A stretch of DNA of 64,000 nt from positions 310,001-374,000 of the forward strand of contig NZ_PVYW01000003.1 in assembly GCF_003001675.1 (NCBI RefSeq), in the 5' to 3' direction. The DNA is from Cohnella sp. SGD-V74 (GTDB taxonomy: Bacteria > Bacillota > Bacilli > Paenibacillales > Paenibacillaceae). Of the stretch, positions 43,028-52,630 are shown one piece after another. Within the stretch, counting starts at the first letter, position 1; each line of letters opens with the position of its first letter. The position numbers and the translations under genes are program-made. The notes beneath the pieces are model-generated. The model saw only the letters and a list, made by a program, of their open reading frames with translations, ran no database searches and was not told where the DNA came from.

Positions 43028-45936
43028 CGCATGTCCCCTCTCTCTTGCGTCGCGGCTAATCTGTCTTGTTCGCCCGCGTCCGGCTCCAGCCACTGCCGGA
43101 TTCTGGACGTCATGCCGGCCAGCGGCAAATGCTCCATCTTCGGACCCGGCAGCGAATACAGAAAGTATTTGCCGTAATTCGTGTCGATCACTCTCGTATC
43201 GTACAAAATGACGATGCCCTTGTCGCTCGCCGTGCGGACGAGGCGGCCGAACCCCTGCTTGAACTTGATGACCGCCTGCGGCAGCGACAGCTTCATGAAC
43301 GGATTCTGGTTCTCGGCCTGCAGCTTCTCCGACTTGGCTTCCGCCACCGGATGGTTCGGCGGCTGGAACGGCAATCTGACGATCGCCAGACACGTCAGCG
43401 CGTCGCCTGGCAAGTCGATGCCTTCCCAGAAGCTGCTCGTGCCGAGCAGCACCGAGGCGGGCTGCTTCATGAACTGCTGCGTCAGCCGGCTTCTGCTGCC
43501 GTCGTCCACCCCTTGGCCGAGCACCTGAATGCCGGCCTGCTCCAGACTGTCCTTGAGCGGGCCGTAGACGTGCCTCAGCATCCGGTAGGACGTGAACAGC
43601 ACGAGCATTCTGCCGCCCACCGTCAGCGCCGTTTCGTGCAGCGAACCAATCAGCGCCTTGACGAAAGCCGCCTCTCCGTCCCTGCCCTTGATCGCCGGAA
43701 AATCCCGCGGAATCAGCACAAGCGCCTGCTCCCGATAACGGAACGGAGACGGCAGCATCGCCGTTTTGAGCCGGCCTTTCTTCTCCGCGTCGATCAAGCC
43801 GAGCTGATCGGTCACGTATTTGAACGACTTGTCGATGGTCAGCGTCGCCGACGTCATGACGACGCTGGCCTTTTTGTCGAACATGCCTTCCTTAAGCAGC
43901 TCGCTGACGTCCGCAGGAGCCCCGTAGACGCTGACGGAACGATTGCGGTATTGCGTATGCCCCTCCGCCCAATAGACGAACTCAGGGCGGCCCAGCGTCA
44001 CGAACGACTGCGTGTCGGCGCGAATGTTGGACAGATCCTTCAGCACGCCCCCGAGGTCGGTAAGCAAGCCTTGCATGCCCAGCTCGTCCGACTCCTCGCG
44101 TATGTCGACCGTCAGCTTCTCCAGCGGGCGAATCAAGTCCGACAGCAGCTGGATGACGTTGTTGCCGTCTACGCCAAGCGCCTCCCATTGCGAAGGCAGG
44201 TCGGACGGCTTGATCCGCACCGTCAGATTACCGGTTTCGTCTGCCGCCGCATTGGAAGCGAGCATCGCGAACAGCGCTTCCATCCAGCGCTCCCAAGCTT
44301 CGCGGATTTCCTGCACTTTGGGCAGCAGCAGCTCCAGCTTTTCCGTCCATGCCCCCGCATAGTCCGAAGCCATCGCGGACACGGAACCCAGAAGCTGCGG
44401 CAGCAAGCCCGTGCGGGCATCCTTCCACAGCCGCTGAAGCGGAATGATCAAGGAGGAGTAGGACGTCTTCTGACCCAGATGGCTGCTCGCCACTTCCTCC
44501 AGATGGTGCGCCTCGTCTACGATCAGCCGGTCGTAAGCGGGAAGCAGGCGATGCTCGGCTCTCATATCGGTGAACAGCAGCGCGTGGTTCGTAATGATCA
44601 AATCCGCCTTGCCCGCTTCGTTCCTCGCCCGGTGATAGAAGCATCGCCTGAACCATGGACAGGCCCGGTTCAGACACGAAGCCGCGTCGCTGGCGACGGC
44701 CGCCCATTCCTCGCGGTTCCGGCCCCCGACGTTCAGCTCCTCCGACTCGCCGCTGGTCGTCTCTCCCAGCCAGACGGTCATGCCGGCCCTGGCGACGGCC
44801 TCGTCCTTGCCGAGCGCGTGCTCGGGAACTTGCTGGCGGCTCTCGAACTTGCGAAGGCACAAATAGTTGCTTCTGCCTTTGAATACCGACGCCTTGAACG
44901 ACATCGGAAGCACCTGCTGAAGCAGCGGCAGATCCCTCTCCCGAAGCTGCTCCTGAAGCTGGATCGTATGGGTGCTGACGACGATTTTTTTGTCCTCTTT
45001 CCGCCCATAATAGAGAGCGGGAAGCAAATAACCGAGCGACTTGCCGGTGCCGGTTCCCGCTTCGACGAGCAGATGGGAGTCTTCCTGCAGCGCCTCGTTT
45101 ACTTCGCGAAACATAATCTCCTGGCCTTCCCGCGATTCATAGCCGGGAAAAATCGTTTGCAAGTTGTTGCGAACCGCTTCCAGGTAGCCCTCGAAATCCA
45201 TGTCCGGCCAACCGGCGGCAGCGGAAGCGTCCTCCTCGCGCGAAGAAGTCTGCTGCTCATCGCTCCAATCCCCGACGTTCATCGCGAACTGGCGAAAATG
45301 ATGAATTCCGTCTTCCGCCAGCGGCGGCTGAGTTTCCCGCCAGGCGAGCGCGTCGGCGATCAGCCATCCGAGGTCGTGCCGATCGGAATCGAACATCGCC
45401 TGCAAGCGCTGAAGCGTAAACATCGGCAGCGTTCTCAGCTTGTCCCGGCACAGCAGGAACAGCTCCGCGGTGGCGACGGCGTCGCTGTCCGCTTGATGCG
45501 GACGATCGTGGGCAATGCCGAGCGCGTGCGTCAGCGACGTCAAGGAGAACGAGGATTGCGTCGGAAACGCGATGCGGGCCAGGTCGACCGTGTCGATCAT
45601 GCGACCCGCGAACGGCAAATAGCCGCTCCGATCAAGGGCGGCTTGCAGGAAGTGGGCGTCGAAGCCCACGTTATGTCCGACGAGTACGACGTCTTGAAGC
45701 AAAGGTACGATGTCGCCCAGCATATCCTCCAGCTCGGGCGCGTCCGCCACGTCGGCGTCCGCAATGCCGGTAAGGCGGGTAATCTCCTGGGGGATCGGTT
45801 TGGAAGGCCGCACGAAGCTTGCATACGTGGAACAAACGGTACCCGCTTCGTCGATGAACGCGAGTCCCGTTTGGATAATTTCATCTTTATCGGACGACAT
45901 GCCCGTCGTTTCAAAATCGAGCACGGCAAATTTCAT
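43024..45936 (-). CDS. dinG: DinG-family exonuclease-helicase
   Basis: A 970-aa fusion of a DnaQ-type 3'-5' exonuclease (residues 1-165; DFETTG, GHNVGFDAHFL, HQADSDAVATAEL) with an XPD-like superfamily 2 helicase (Walker A EAGTGTGKSLGY, VDEAHH as DEAH box, TSATLT, and QGFGRLVR as motif VI). Four cysteines, 360, 421, 426 and 432, have the C-x60-C-x4-C-x5-C spacing of the XPD/DinG iron-sulfur site. ATG at 45936 has AAAGGAAG 6 nt upstream; a GTG at 45957 that overlaps the previous stop is the alternative. Likely acts in repair of replication-blocking structures. Confidence 0.92.
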   Translation of the reverse strand: MKFAVLDFETTGMSSDKDEIIQTGLAFIDEAGTVCSTYASFVRPSKPIPQEITRLTGIADADVADAPELEDMLGDIVPLLQDVVLVGHNVGFDAHFLQAALDRSGYLPFAGRMIDTVDLARIAFPTQSSFSLTSLTHALGIAHDRPHQADSDAVATAELFLLCRDKLRTLPMFTLQRLQAMFDSDRHDLGWLIADALAWRETQPPLAEDGIHHFRQFAMNVGDWSDEQQTSSREEDASAAAGWPDMDFEGYLEAVRNNLQTIFPGYESREGQEIMFREVNEALQEDSHLLVEAGTGTGKSLGYLLPALYYGRKEDKKIVVSTHTIQLQEQLRERDLPLLQQVLPMSFKASVFKGRSNYLCLRKFESRQQVPEHALGKDEAVARAGMTVWLGETTSGESEELNVGGRNREEWAAVASDAASCLNRACPWFRRCFYHRARNEAGKADLIITNHALLFTDMRAEHRLLPAYDRLIVDEAHHLEEVASSHLGQKTSYSSLIIPLQRLWKDARTGLLPQLLGSVSAMASDYAGAWTEKLELLLPKVQEIREAWERWMEALFAMLASNAAADETGNLTVRIKPSDLPSQWEALGVDGNNVIQLLSDLIRPLEKLTVDIREESDELGMQGLLTDLGGVLKDLSNIRADTQSFVTLGRPEFVYWAEGHTQYRNRSVSVYGAPADVSELLKEGMFDKKASVVMTSATLTIDKSFKYVTDQLGLIDAEKKGRLKTAMLPSPFRYREQALVLIPRDFPAIKGRDGEAAFVKALIGSLHETALTVGGRMLVLFTSYRMLRHVYGPLKDSLEQAGIQVLGQGVDDGSRSRLTQQFMKQPASVLLGTSSFWEGIDLPGDALTCLAIVRLPFQPPNHPVAEAKSEKLQAENQNPFMKLSLPQAVIKFKQGFGRLVRTASDKGIVILYDTRVIDTNYGKYFLYSLPGPKMEHLPLAGMTSRIRQWLEPDAGEQDRLAATQERGDMR

Positions 45937-45953
45937 TCCAGACTTCCTTTCCG

Positions 45954-46598
45954 TCACGCCTGCACGAGCGATTGCAGCTCCGCGCTGCCGAATTGCAATT
46001 GAATTTGATTGTTGCCTTGGACGACCGATTGCAGATTAAGCTTCGGATCGGCAAAGCCGGGATCGGCTTCCAGCGCCTTGTGAAAATACGACTGCGCCTT
46101 GTCGAGGTGAGCGTATATCGCCTGGATGCATCCGAGCGCGTTGTAGGCGATCGCCTGCAGTCTCTTCTCATCGGTAATCGCCGCGATCAACTGGAAGTGC
46201 CGCTGGGCTTCGCTCCAGTTCTTGAGATGCATGAGCGACATGGCCAGAAACAACCGGGCGCACAGAAAATCCGGATAAGAAACGATTGCCTGCTCCAGCT
46301 GCTCCGACGCTTGCTTGAACATCTGCAGCTTGAAGTAGCCCTGACCCTTGACGAACGAACCAAGCATTCTCTGCGGCTCCTCGGCGGCGACGAGCTCAGG
46401 CTGCTGCTGCTGGAGATCGCGGAAGCAGCCCATTTTATCCTCGAATTGAAGCCATAACTCAATAATATCATCACTTAGCGTTTTGAGCATGTCCCATTGT
46501 TGCCGACAAGCGATTTTTTCTTCGGCGGAGGCTTGCGGATAACGTAAGATGAGGTCGTCGAGCACGTCGTTCATCGTCGCGAACCATTGCTGGATCAT
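45954..46598 (-). CDS. Tetratricopeptide repeat protein
   Basis: A 214-aa soluble protein with TPR motifs from about residue 85 onwards (FVKGQGYFKLQMFKQASEQLEQAI, RLFLAMSLMHLKNWSEAQRHFQLI, YNALGCIQAIYAHLDKAQSYFHKALEADP). TPRs mediate protein contacts; the partner is unknown. ATG at 46598 follows AAGGGGGA. It sits between panD and dinG in the long operon, a position I do not know from B. subtilis. Confidence 0.78.
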   Translation of the reverse strand: MIQQWFATMNDVLDDLILRYPQASAEEKIACRQQWDMLKTLSDDIIELWLQFEDKMGCFRDLQQQQPELVAAEEPQRMLGSFVKGQGYFKLQMFKQASEQLEQAIVSYPDFLCARLFLAMSLMHLKNWSEAQRHFQLIAAITDEKRLQAIAYNALGCIQAIYAHLDKAQSYFHKALEADPGFADPKLNLQSVVQGNNQIQLQFGSAELQSLVQA

Positions 46599-46670
46599 GT
46601 TCGTTCCCCCTTGATCGCAAAGTGATACTGTACTGCTCATTCTGCGTTCCGAGGGGGTGTTTCATACGCG

Positions 46671-47054
46671 TTACAAAACGGTCGAATGCGGCTCCTCCGC
46701 CAACAATTTGACAACCCGGTTGCCTTCGTCCATAATGGCGACCCGCGGATGATGGCGGCGGGCTTCCTCGTCCGAGAACAGCCCGTAGTTGATGATGATG
46801 ACCTGATCGCCCGGCTGGACGAGTCTGGCCGCCGCTCCGTTCAGGCAGATGACGCCCGAGCCGCGCGGCCCCGGAATGGCGTACGTCTCGAACCGCGCTC
46901 CGTTGTTGTTGTTAACGATCTGAACTTTCTCGTCGGGCAATATATCCACGAGCTCCATCAAATCCTGGTCGATGGTTACGCTGCCTACGTAATTCAGGTT
47001 GGCTTCCGTTACCGTCGCGCGATGGATTTTCGCTTTCATCATTTGGCGAAACAT
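46671..47054 (-). CDS. panD: Aspartate 1-decarboxylase
   Basis: A 127-aa pyruvoyl enzyme making beta-alanine for pantothenate. The self-cleavage site Gly24-Ser25 is in NYVGSVTID, and [11 protein letters not shown] and [17 protein letters not shown] complete the family pattern. It overlaps panC by 16 nt and follows it in the panBCD order. Confidence 0.96.
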   Translation of the reverse strand: MFRQMMKAKIHRATVTEANLNYVGSVTIDQDLMELVDILPDEKVQIVNNNNGARFETYAIPGPRGSGVICLNGAAARLVQPGDQVIIINYGLFSDEEARRHHPRVAIMDEGNRVVKLLAEEPHSTVL

Positions 47055-47956
47055 GCGTGAACACCTACTTCCTTGGGATTTAACAGCCGATTGTCGATCA
47101 GGCGGGTCGTTCCGAACCGGACGGCGAGCGCGACGAGCACCGAACCGTCGATGCTCCTTAGCGGCGTTCCCGGCTCCGGCGGCAGCAAGTCGGGATACGT
47201 CAGCGCTTCGGCGTATTCGACTTTCGCCAGCGGCGAGCGCCGGATTTCCCGTTTAAGCAGCTCGGACAGCTCCGGAGCGTCCACCCCTTCGCCGATCCAT
47301 TCCGCCACTCTGGAGAGCGAACGCGACAGCGACAGCGCCTGCTCCCGCTCCTCCGCGTTCAAGTAGACGTTCCTGGAGCTGAGCGCCAATCCGTCTTCCT
47401 CCCTCACGGTCGGGCAAGGCACGATTTCGGTCGGAATATTCAAGTCCTGCGCCATTCGGGTGACAACGGCGACCTGCTGGGCGTCCTTCAATCCGAAGTA
47501 CGCGCGGTCCGGCTGGACGATGTTCAGCAGCTTGGCGACGACCGTCGCCACTCCGTCGAAATGGCCCGGGCGGCTCGCTCCGCACAGTCCGTCCGTCACC
47601 TCGGCGACTGTGACGGTCGTCACGCGCCGCTGCGGGTACATCTCCTGCACGGTCGGGAGGAAGACGAGATCGACGCCGCAGGAAGCGGCAAGAGCGACAT
47701 CCTTCTCCTCGTCGCGGGGATATTTGTCCAAATCCTCGTTCGGACCGAACTGGATCGGATTAACGAATATGCTGAGCACGGTCAAGCCATTGTCCTGAAC
47801 CGAGCGGCGAAGCAAGCTGGCGTGGCCTTCGTGCAGGTAGCCCATCGTCGGCACGAAGCCGACGGCTGCCGCTTCGATCGGCCGGGAGCGGCGGAAGGAA
47901 GCGATCTCCTTCCTAAGCTCGGCAACGGTGCGAACGATCGTCGGCTTGGATGTCAT
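47039..47956 (-). CDS. panC: Pantothenate synthetase
   Basis: A 305-aa enzyme condensing pantoate with beta-alanine using ATP. Nucleotidyltransferase motifs: [15 protein letters not shown] (HIGH-like), [25 protein letters not shown] and [10 protein letters not shown] (KMSKS-like). The start overlaps the panB stop (ATGA). Confidence 0.95.
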   Translation of the reverse strand: MTSKPTIVRTVAELRKEIASFRRSRPIEAAAVGFVPTMGYLHEGHASLLRRSVQDNGLTVLSIFVNPIQFGPNEDLDKYPRDEEKDVALAASCGVDLVFLPTVQEMYPQRRVTTVTVAEVTDGLCGASRPGHFDGVATVVAKLLNIVQPDRAYFGLKDAQQVAVVTRMAQDLNIPTEIVPCPTVREEDGLALSSRNVYLNAEEREQALSLSRSLSRVAEWIGEGVDAPELSELLKREIRRSPLAKVEYAEALTYPDLLPPEPGTPLRSIDGSVLVALAVRFGTTRLIDNRLLNPKEVGVHACFAK

Positions 47957-48822
47957 TTGCGCTCTCCTCCGTACAGCTTGCCCGTTCCGCTCTGGGCGGG
48001 ATCGGCGGACTGCTGCAATGTAAAAGCGTGCTTCTCTTCCGGGAAAGCTTTCGTTTTCACTTCGTCTACGTATTGCGCGATCGCGTCGCGGATCGTATCC
48101 CCGACGTTCGCGTAGCTTTTCACCATTTTTTTGTCGCGGATGCCCGAGCCGTAGCGAATCAGGTCATGATAGACGAGCACTTGCCCGTCGCATCCCCGTC
48201 CTGCCCCGATGCCGATCGTCGGAATGCCGACCGAATGCGTCACGGCCGCGGCCAATTCCTCCGGCACGAGCTCCAGCACGATGCCGAACGCTCCCGCATG
48301 CTCCAGCGCCTTGGCGTCCTGCAGCAGCTTCTCCGCCTCTTCGCTGCTCTTGCCCTGCACCTTGTAGCCCCCGATCTGGTGAACCGATTGCGGAGTCAGG
48401 CCGAGATGGCCCAGCACGGGAATGCCGGCCGACGTCAGCAGGCGAACTTCCGCGGCGAGCTCCGCTCCGCCTTCGAGCTTGACCGCCTGCGCGCCGCCCT
48501 CCTGCATGATTCTGGCGGCGTTGCGCAGCGTCGCTTCGGGACCGAGCCGGTAAGTGGCGAACGGCATATCGGTCACGATCATCGTCCCCGGCGCGCCCCT
48601 GACGACGGAACGGGTATGGTAGATCATATCTTCAAGCGTGACGGGAACGGTTGTCTCGTAGCCCAGCACCACGTTGCCCAGCGAGTCTCCGACAAGAATG
48701 AGATCGACTCCGGCTTCCTCCGACAGCATCGCCGACGGATAATCGTAAGCGGTCACCATCGCAATCGGTTTTCCTTGGTTTTTCATCGTCTTCAGGCGCG
48801 GTACGGTCAACGCTTGTTTCAT
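47953..48822 (-). CDS. panB: 3-methyl-2-oxobutanoate hydroxymethyltransferase
   Basis: A 289-aa enzyme that makes ketopantoate, the first committed step of pantothenate synthesis. Motifs: [35 protein letters not shown] and [21 protein letters not shown] at 48822 follows TAGGAGGA, so a longer open frame was rejected. First gene of the operon, with its own promoter and a terminator-containing leader. Confidence 0.96.
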   Translation of the reverse strand: MKQALTVPRLKTMKNQGKPIAMVTAYDYPSAMLSEEAGVDLILVGDSLGNVVLGYETTVPVTLEDMIYHTRSVVRGAPGTMIVTDMPFATYRLGPEATLRNAARIMQEGGAQAVKLEGGAELAAEVRLLTSAGIPVLGHLGLTPQSVHQIGGYKVQGKSSEEAEKLLQDAKALEHAGAFGIVLELVPEELAAAVTHSVGIPTIGIGAGRGCDGQVLVYHDLIRYGSGIRDKKMVKSYANVGDTIRDAIAQYVDEVKTKAFPEEKHAFTLQQSADPAQSGTGKLYGGERK

Positions 48823-48856
48823 GGGAGTTCCTCCTAGGAAGTCGGATGACAAACAG

Positions 48857-48893
48857 CAAAAAAACCCATTTTGCCCATGAGCAAAAAAGGGTT
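48857..48893 (-). terminator. Attenuator-like terminator in the panB leader
   Basis: Minus-strand hairpin AACCC...TTTTGC / GCAAAA...GGGTT followed by seven to eight T residues, ending 35 nt before the panB start codon. A terminator between a promoter and its gene implies conditional readthrough. Confidence 0.8.
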
Positions 48894-49062
48894 CCCATTC
48901 AACATAGAACGTCCTTCACGTCCTTCTGTCTCGGTCCTTTCGGCTCAGAGCAGAATCCGCCGCGAATCTGTGACGGTATGGAGTTACTGTTGCTGCATTC
49001 GATCCGTTTCATACTTCCGTTATTAGCAAGTGCGGTTCGCCGTCAATGCGATACCACCTCGC
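48894..49062 (-). ncRNA. Structured panB leader, candidate pan-motif RNA
   Basis: About 170 nt separate the panB promoter from the attenuator-like terminator. The stretch has hairpin potential, for example AGAA-(GGA)-CGT...ACG-TTCT at 48927-48906 with a three-base bulge, and GTGCG...CGCAC near 49030-49064. The pan RNA motif is known from leaders of panB/C/D genes in Bacillota and is made of hairpins with bulged purines. I could not match its consensus base by base, so the identification rests mainly on position. Confidence 0.45.
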
Positions 49063-49068
49063 ACAGCG

Positions 49069-49097
49069 ATTATAACAGAATCCGCGCCTTACGTCTA
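49069..49097 (-). promoter_or_regulatory. Sigma-A promoter of the panBCD operon
   Basis: On the minus strand TAGACG (49097-49092), 17-bp spacer, perfect TATAAT (49074-49069). It predicts transcription from about 49062 and a leader of about 240 nt. Confidence 0.75.
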
Positions 49098-49146
49098 TGA
49101 TCGTTCTCCCACAATTCGCCAATCGCCGGCTTCGGCAAAGCCGGCT

Positions 49147-50124
49147 TTAGCCGGAGGCGCCGACTTCTGCCGAATAAACCGTGTGCAGAGAGCCGTCCTC
49201 CAGTTCGACGCGAAGGCCGCCCATCTCGTCCAGTCCGAGCGGAACGCCGACGACCTTCCCTTGCGGCGTATACAGCTCGGTTCGCTTGCCCAGCGTCACC
49301 GAGCGCGCCTCCCACAACGTGCGAATCGGCGCGAAGCCCTGCTCGAGGTACAGCTTGTACAGCTGCTCGAACTGCTCCAGCACGGAGGCGATCAGCGCGC
49401 TTCGATTCACCGTCTCCCCGGAAGCCATCTTCAGCGAGACCGCTTTGTCCAGCAATTCTTCCGGATAATCTCCCGCTTCGAGATTCGCGGAGACGCCGAG
49501 TCCCACGACGACGTAATTCAACCGCTCGTCTTCCGCCGCCGACTCCAGCAAAATGCCGCTGATCTTCTTGCCGCCGACGAGCAGGTCGTTCGGCCATTTG
49601 ATGCCGATGTCCAGCTCCGGAAGCTGCTGCGAGATCGCCCGGCTCAGAGCGACGGCCGCCAGCAGCGTCAGCTGCGGCGTCAGCGGCAGCGGAACCGGGG
49701 GCCGCAGCAGCAGGCTCATCCAGATGCCTTTGCCGAAAGGGGACACCCAGCTGCGCCCCATGCGACCCCGTCCGCTCGTCTGCTGCTCCGCGATGACCAG
49801 CGTGCCTTCCGCGGCTCCCTGCTCGGCCAGCTTCCGCAGCTCGTTCTGCGTCGAGTCGGTCACGTCCAGCAAAGTCAAGCGGCGGCCGAACGAAGTCGTC
49901 CGCAGCTTCGGGAGCAGCTCCTGAAGCGTCAGGCGAGACGGCTTGGCGGTCAGCCGGTAGCCGAGCCGGGGCACCGCTTCGATCCGGTAACCGTCCGCCT
50001 CCAGCTTGCGCACCTGCTTCCAGACGGCGGTGCGGCTTACGTTCAGCGCGCGGCTGATTTCTTCTCCGGAGACGTACTGGCCTTCCCGCTCCTCCAGCAG
50101 ACTCAATAGATTTGCCTTGCTCAT
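49147..50124 (-). CDS. birA: Bifunctional biotin-protein ligase / biotin operon repressor
   Basis: A 325-aa group II BirA. N-terminal winged helix (EEISRALNVSRTAVWKQVRKLEADGY), central ligase with biotin/AMP loop SGRGRMGRSWVSP and KWPNDLLVGGKKISGILLE, and C-terminal SH3-like domain (WEARSVTLGKRTELYTPQGKVVG). It attaches biotin to carboxylases and can repress biotin genes. ATG at 50124 overlaps the cca stop (ATGA). Confidence 0.95.
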   Translation of the reverse strand: MSKANLLSLLEEREGQYVSGEEISRALNVSRTAVWKQVRKLEADGYRIEAVPRLGYRLTAKPSRLTLQELLPKLRTTSFGRRLTLLDVTDSTQNELRKLAEQGAAEGTLVIAEQQTSGRGRMGRSWVSPFGKGIWMSLLLRPPVPLPLTPQLTLLAAVALSRAISQQLPELDIGIKWPNDLLVGGKKISGILLESAAEDERLNYVVVGLGVSANLEAGDYPEELLDKAVSLKMASGETVNRSALIASVLEQFEQLYKLYLEQGFAPIRTLWEARSVTLGKRTELYTPQGKVVGVPLGLDEMGGLRVELEDGSLHTVYSAEVGASG

Positions 50125-51449
50125 CCGCGTCCCTCCCGCTCTGGCGCTCTCGTCTGCTTGGCGGCGGACAAGAGCGCGAACTTCTCGTTGGGCAGCCGGC
50201 CCGAAGCCGTCTCCGCCAGCAGCTTGCGCAGCGTCTCGGCGATCCAGGGGCCGGGCGTCCGGCCCAAATAGGCCGCCAGCTCGTCCCCTTTCACGTCCAG
50301 CTCCGCCACGGTTGCGATCGGCATCGCTTCGAGCCACTCTCGCAGCTCTTCGCACGGCTCGCCGTTCGCTTCCCGGATCGCGAGCGCGTCCTCGGCGGCC
50401 GGACGTCCGCAAGCGAGCACCGCCTCGATCCAGACGCTCCTCAGCTCAGCCTCTTCGCAGCCGCCCAGCCGCTCGAACACCCCGGCAGCCGCTGCGATTC
50501 TGGCCGCTCTATGCCCGGCGATCCGCAGCGTGCGAAGCAGCGCGGACGCGTCCTCCGCGCCGACGTGCAGGCCGGCCAGCAGCGCCGCCCACCGTCTATC
50601 TCTCTCCAGCAGGGCAGGCAGCGCCAGCAGAGAGCCCAGCGTCGCTTCATCGGACGCCGACGCTCCCCAAGGATCCCATTCCCGTGGCGAGCCGTTCAGC
50701 CGGTATCGCTCTGCCGCTTGCGCGAACGCTTCGGGCAGCGGCTCCTTCACGCAGGCGAGCAAGCCGCTCTTGAACAGGTAATGCATCGCCTGCTCCGGAC
50801 CGCTTCCGCCCATCATTTTGTCCCACTCCGCGCCGATGCGCTCGATGGCGACCTGCTTCAGCCGGCTCCGCTGCCCGACGATGCCGTCCCAGACGTCCGG
50901 CAAAATGTCGAACCCGAGCTCGGCGGCGAACCGGATCGCCCGCACCATGCGCAGCGCGTCCTCCCCGAAGCGCTCGGCCGCATCCCCGACGCAATCGACG
51001 ACGCCGGCACGCAGCGCGTCCTGTCCGCCGTAAGGATCGATCAACTCACCTTCCGAAGAGAACGCCATCGCGTTAAACGTAAAGTCGCGCCGCGCGAGAT
51101 CCTCGTTCAAGTCGTCGACGAACGCCACTTCGTCCGGCCTCCGGCCGTCCGAATAGCCGGACTCCCGGCGGAACGTCGTCACCTCGAACGGACGGCCGCC
51201 TTCCATCACCGTCACCGTTCCGTGCTGGAGTCCGGTCGGCAGCGTTCGCCCGAACAGCTCCATCACCGCCTCCGGTTTGGCCGAGGTGGCGATGTCGATA
51301 TCGTTCAGCGGCCGTCCTAGCCATCTGTCCCTGACGCAGCCGCCGACCAAATACGCGCGATAGCCGGCGCTCTCCAGCGCGCGAACGATGGCGAGGCCGT
51401 CCTCCCACAGCTTGCGGTCATTCTCTTGCATATCCATCTCGGAATCCAT
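50121..51449 (-). CDS. cca: CCA-adding tRNA nucleotidyltransferase
   Basis: A 442-aa class II nucleotidyltransferase that adds or repairs the 3' CCA of tRNAs. The head shows LVGGCVRDRWLGRPLNDIDIATSA with the catalytic DxD, the neck RRDFTFNAMAFSSEGELIDPYGG, and the body RMVRAIRFAAELGFDI. ATG at 51449 follows GAAGAGAAG. The C-terminal third is Ala/Arg-rich, in line with the local base composition. Same cca-birA order as in B. subtilis. Confidence 0.94.
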   Translation of the reverse strand: MDSEMDMQENDRKLWEDGLAIVRALESAGYRAYLVGGCVRDRWLGRPLNDIDIATSAKPEAVMELFGRTLPTGLQHGTVTVMEGGRPFEVTTFRRESGYSDGRRPDEVAFVDDLNEDLARRDFTFNAMAFSSEGELIDPYGGQDALRAGVVDCVGDAAERFGEDALRMVRAIRFAAELGFDILPDVWDGIVGQRSRLKQVAIERIGAEWDKMMGGSGPEQAMHYLFKSGLLACVKEPLPEAFAQAAERYRLNGSPREWDPWGASASDEATLGSLLALPALLERDRRWAALLAGLHVGAEDASALLRTLRIAGHRAARIAAAAGVFERLGGCEEAELRSVWIEAVLACGRPAAEDALAIREANGEPCEELREWLEAMPIATVAELDVKGDELAAYLGRTPGPWIAETLRKLLAETASGRLPNEKFALLSAAKQTRAPEREGRG

Positions 51450-51466
51450 ATCGCTTCTCTTCTTTC

Positions 51467-52630
51467 TTATACTTTGCAGGCGGGAACCGGAACGTCGATC
51501 GGCATTCCTAGCACCCGGTAATAGATCTCCTCGTATTGCGCCGTGATCAGCTCGTTGCAGAACACGTGATGCGCCCGCTGAAGGCAGGCTTCCCGGAAAT
51601 CCGCGTACAGCTTCTCGTCCGTCAGCAGCTTTAATGCGTTGGCGGACATCTCGTCCGTGTTCCCGATCGGGGACAGGAAGCCGGTGCGCCCGTGCTCCAC
51701 CAGCTCCGGAATGCCTCCGGCGATCGAGCCGATCGTCGGCACGCCGCAAGCCATCGCCTCCAGCGCGACGAGGCCGAAGCTTTCCTTCTCCGAAGGGAGC
51801 AGCATCAGATCGGCGATGGAGATCACCTGCGCGACGTCGTCCTGCTTCCCCAAGAAATGAACGCGATGCGATAATCCCATCGCGTTGATTTTCGTCTGGA
51901 TGCGCGGCAGATCCGGTCCTTCCCCGACGAGCACGAGCTTAGCCGGCGTAACGGCTTGCACCTTCGCGAAAATGTCGACGACGTCCGCCGTGCGCTTGAC
52001 CGGCCGGAAGTTGGAGATGTGCATGAGCACCTTCTCGTGCGGCTCCGCGTAATCCCGGCGCAAATCTCTGCATTCGCGCGGATAATAGACTCTCTTGTCC
52101 ACGAAATTGTAGGTCAGGTCGATCGGCTCGCGGATGTCCAGCAGCTCGCGCGTCTCGCGAATCAGATCGCGGCTGACCGCGGTGACGGCGTCGCTCTTGC
52201 GGATGCCGAGCCGGATAATATCCTTGAGCGACTCGTCCTGGGCCAGCACGGTAATGTCCGTCCCGTGCAGCGTCGTGACGACCTTCAGATCGTCTCCGGC
52301 CATTTGCTTGGCCAGAATGGCGCAGATCGCGTGCGGCACCGCGTAATGGACGTGGAGCAGGTCGAGCTTCTGCAGCCGGGCGACCTGGTTCATCTTGCTG
52401 GCGAGCGACAGGTCATAAGGGGGATACCGAAATACGTAATAATCCGACACTTCTACCTCATGATAGAAAATGTTGCGATGAAACTTGCCGAGACGAAACG
52501 GCATGCTGTGCGTAATAAAGTGAATTTCGTGCCCTTTCTCCGCCAGAAGCTTTCCGAGCTCCGTCGCTACGACTCCGGAGCCTCCGAGAGAAGGGTAGCA
52601 AGTGATTCCGATTTTGAGCGGTCGATTCAT
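51467..52630 (-). CDS. bshA: N-acetyl-alpha-D-glucosaminyl L-malate synthase BshA
   Basis: A 387-aa GT4 glycosyltransferase that joins GlcNAc to L-malate in bacillithiol synthesis. Motifs: GITCYPSLGGSGVVATELG, HVHYAVPHA, LHGTDITVLAQD, NFVDKRVYYP, SNFRPVKRT and LPSEKESFGLVALEAMACGVP (E-x7-E). I chose ATG at 52630 (MNRPLKIG) with GAGG 6 nt upstream; ATG at 52642 is too close to its GGGAGG. Confidence 0.94.
   Translation of the reverse strand: MNRPLKIGITCYPSLGGSGVVATELGKLLAEKGHEIHFITHSMPFRLGKFHRNIFYHEVEVSDYYVFRYPPYDLSLASKMNQVARLQKLDLLHVHYAVPHAICAILAKQMAGDDLKVVTTLHGTDITVLAQDESLKDIIRLGIRKSDAVTAVSRDLIRETRELLDIREPIDLTYNFVDKRVYYPRECRDLRRDYAEPHEKVLMHISNFRPVKRTADVVDIFAKVQAVTPAKLVLVGEGPDLPRIQTKINAMGLSHRVHFLGKQDDVAQVISIADLMLLPSEKESFGLVALEAMACGVPTIGSIAGGIPELVEHGRTGFLSPIGNTDEMSANALKLLTDEKLYADFREACLQRAHHVFCNELITAQYEEIYYRVLGMPIDVPVPACKV

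Noticed and set aside
42368-43393. Longer, 341-aa version of Rex
   Set aside because: The extra N-terminal part is the out-of-frame reading of the dinG end; the family N terminus and an ATGA overlap fix the start at 43027.
43066-46002. Plus-strand open frame of 978 codons opposite dinG
   Set aside because: Antisense shadow with Arg/His/Gln-rich composition; the minus strand encodes a full DinG.
49042-49060. T-box-like string GAGGTGGTATCGC on the minus strand in the panB leader
   Set aside because: It departs from the T-box consensus at key positions, lies too far from the terminator, and there is no Stem I; panB is not an amino acid or tRNA synthetase gene.
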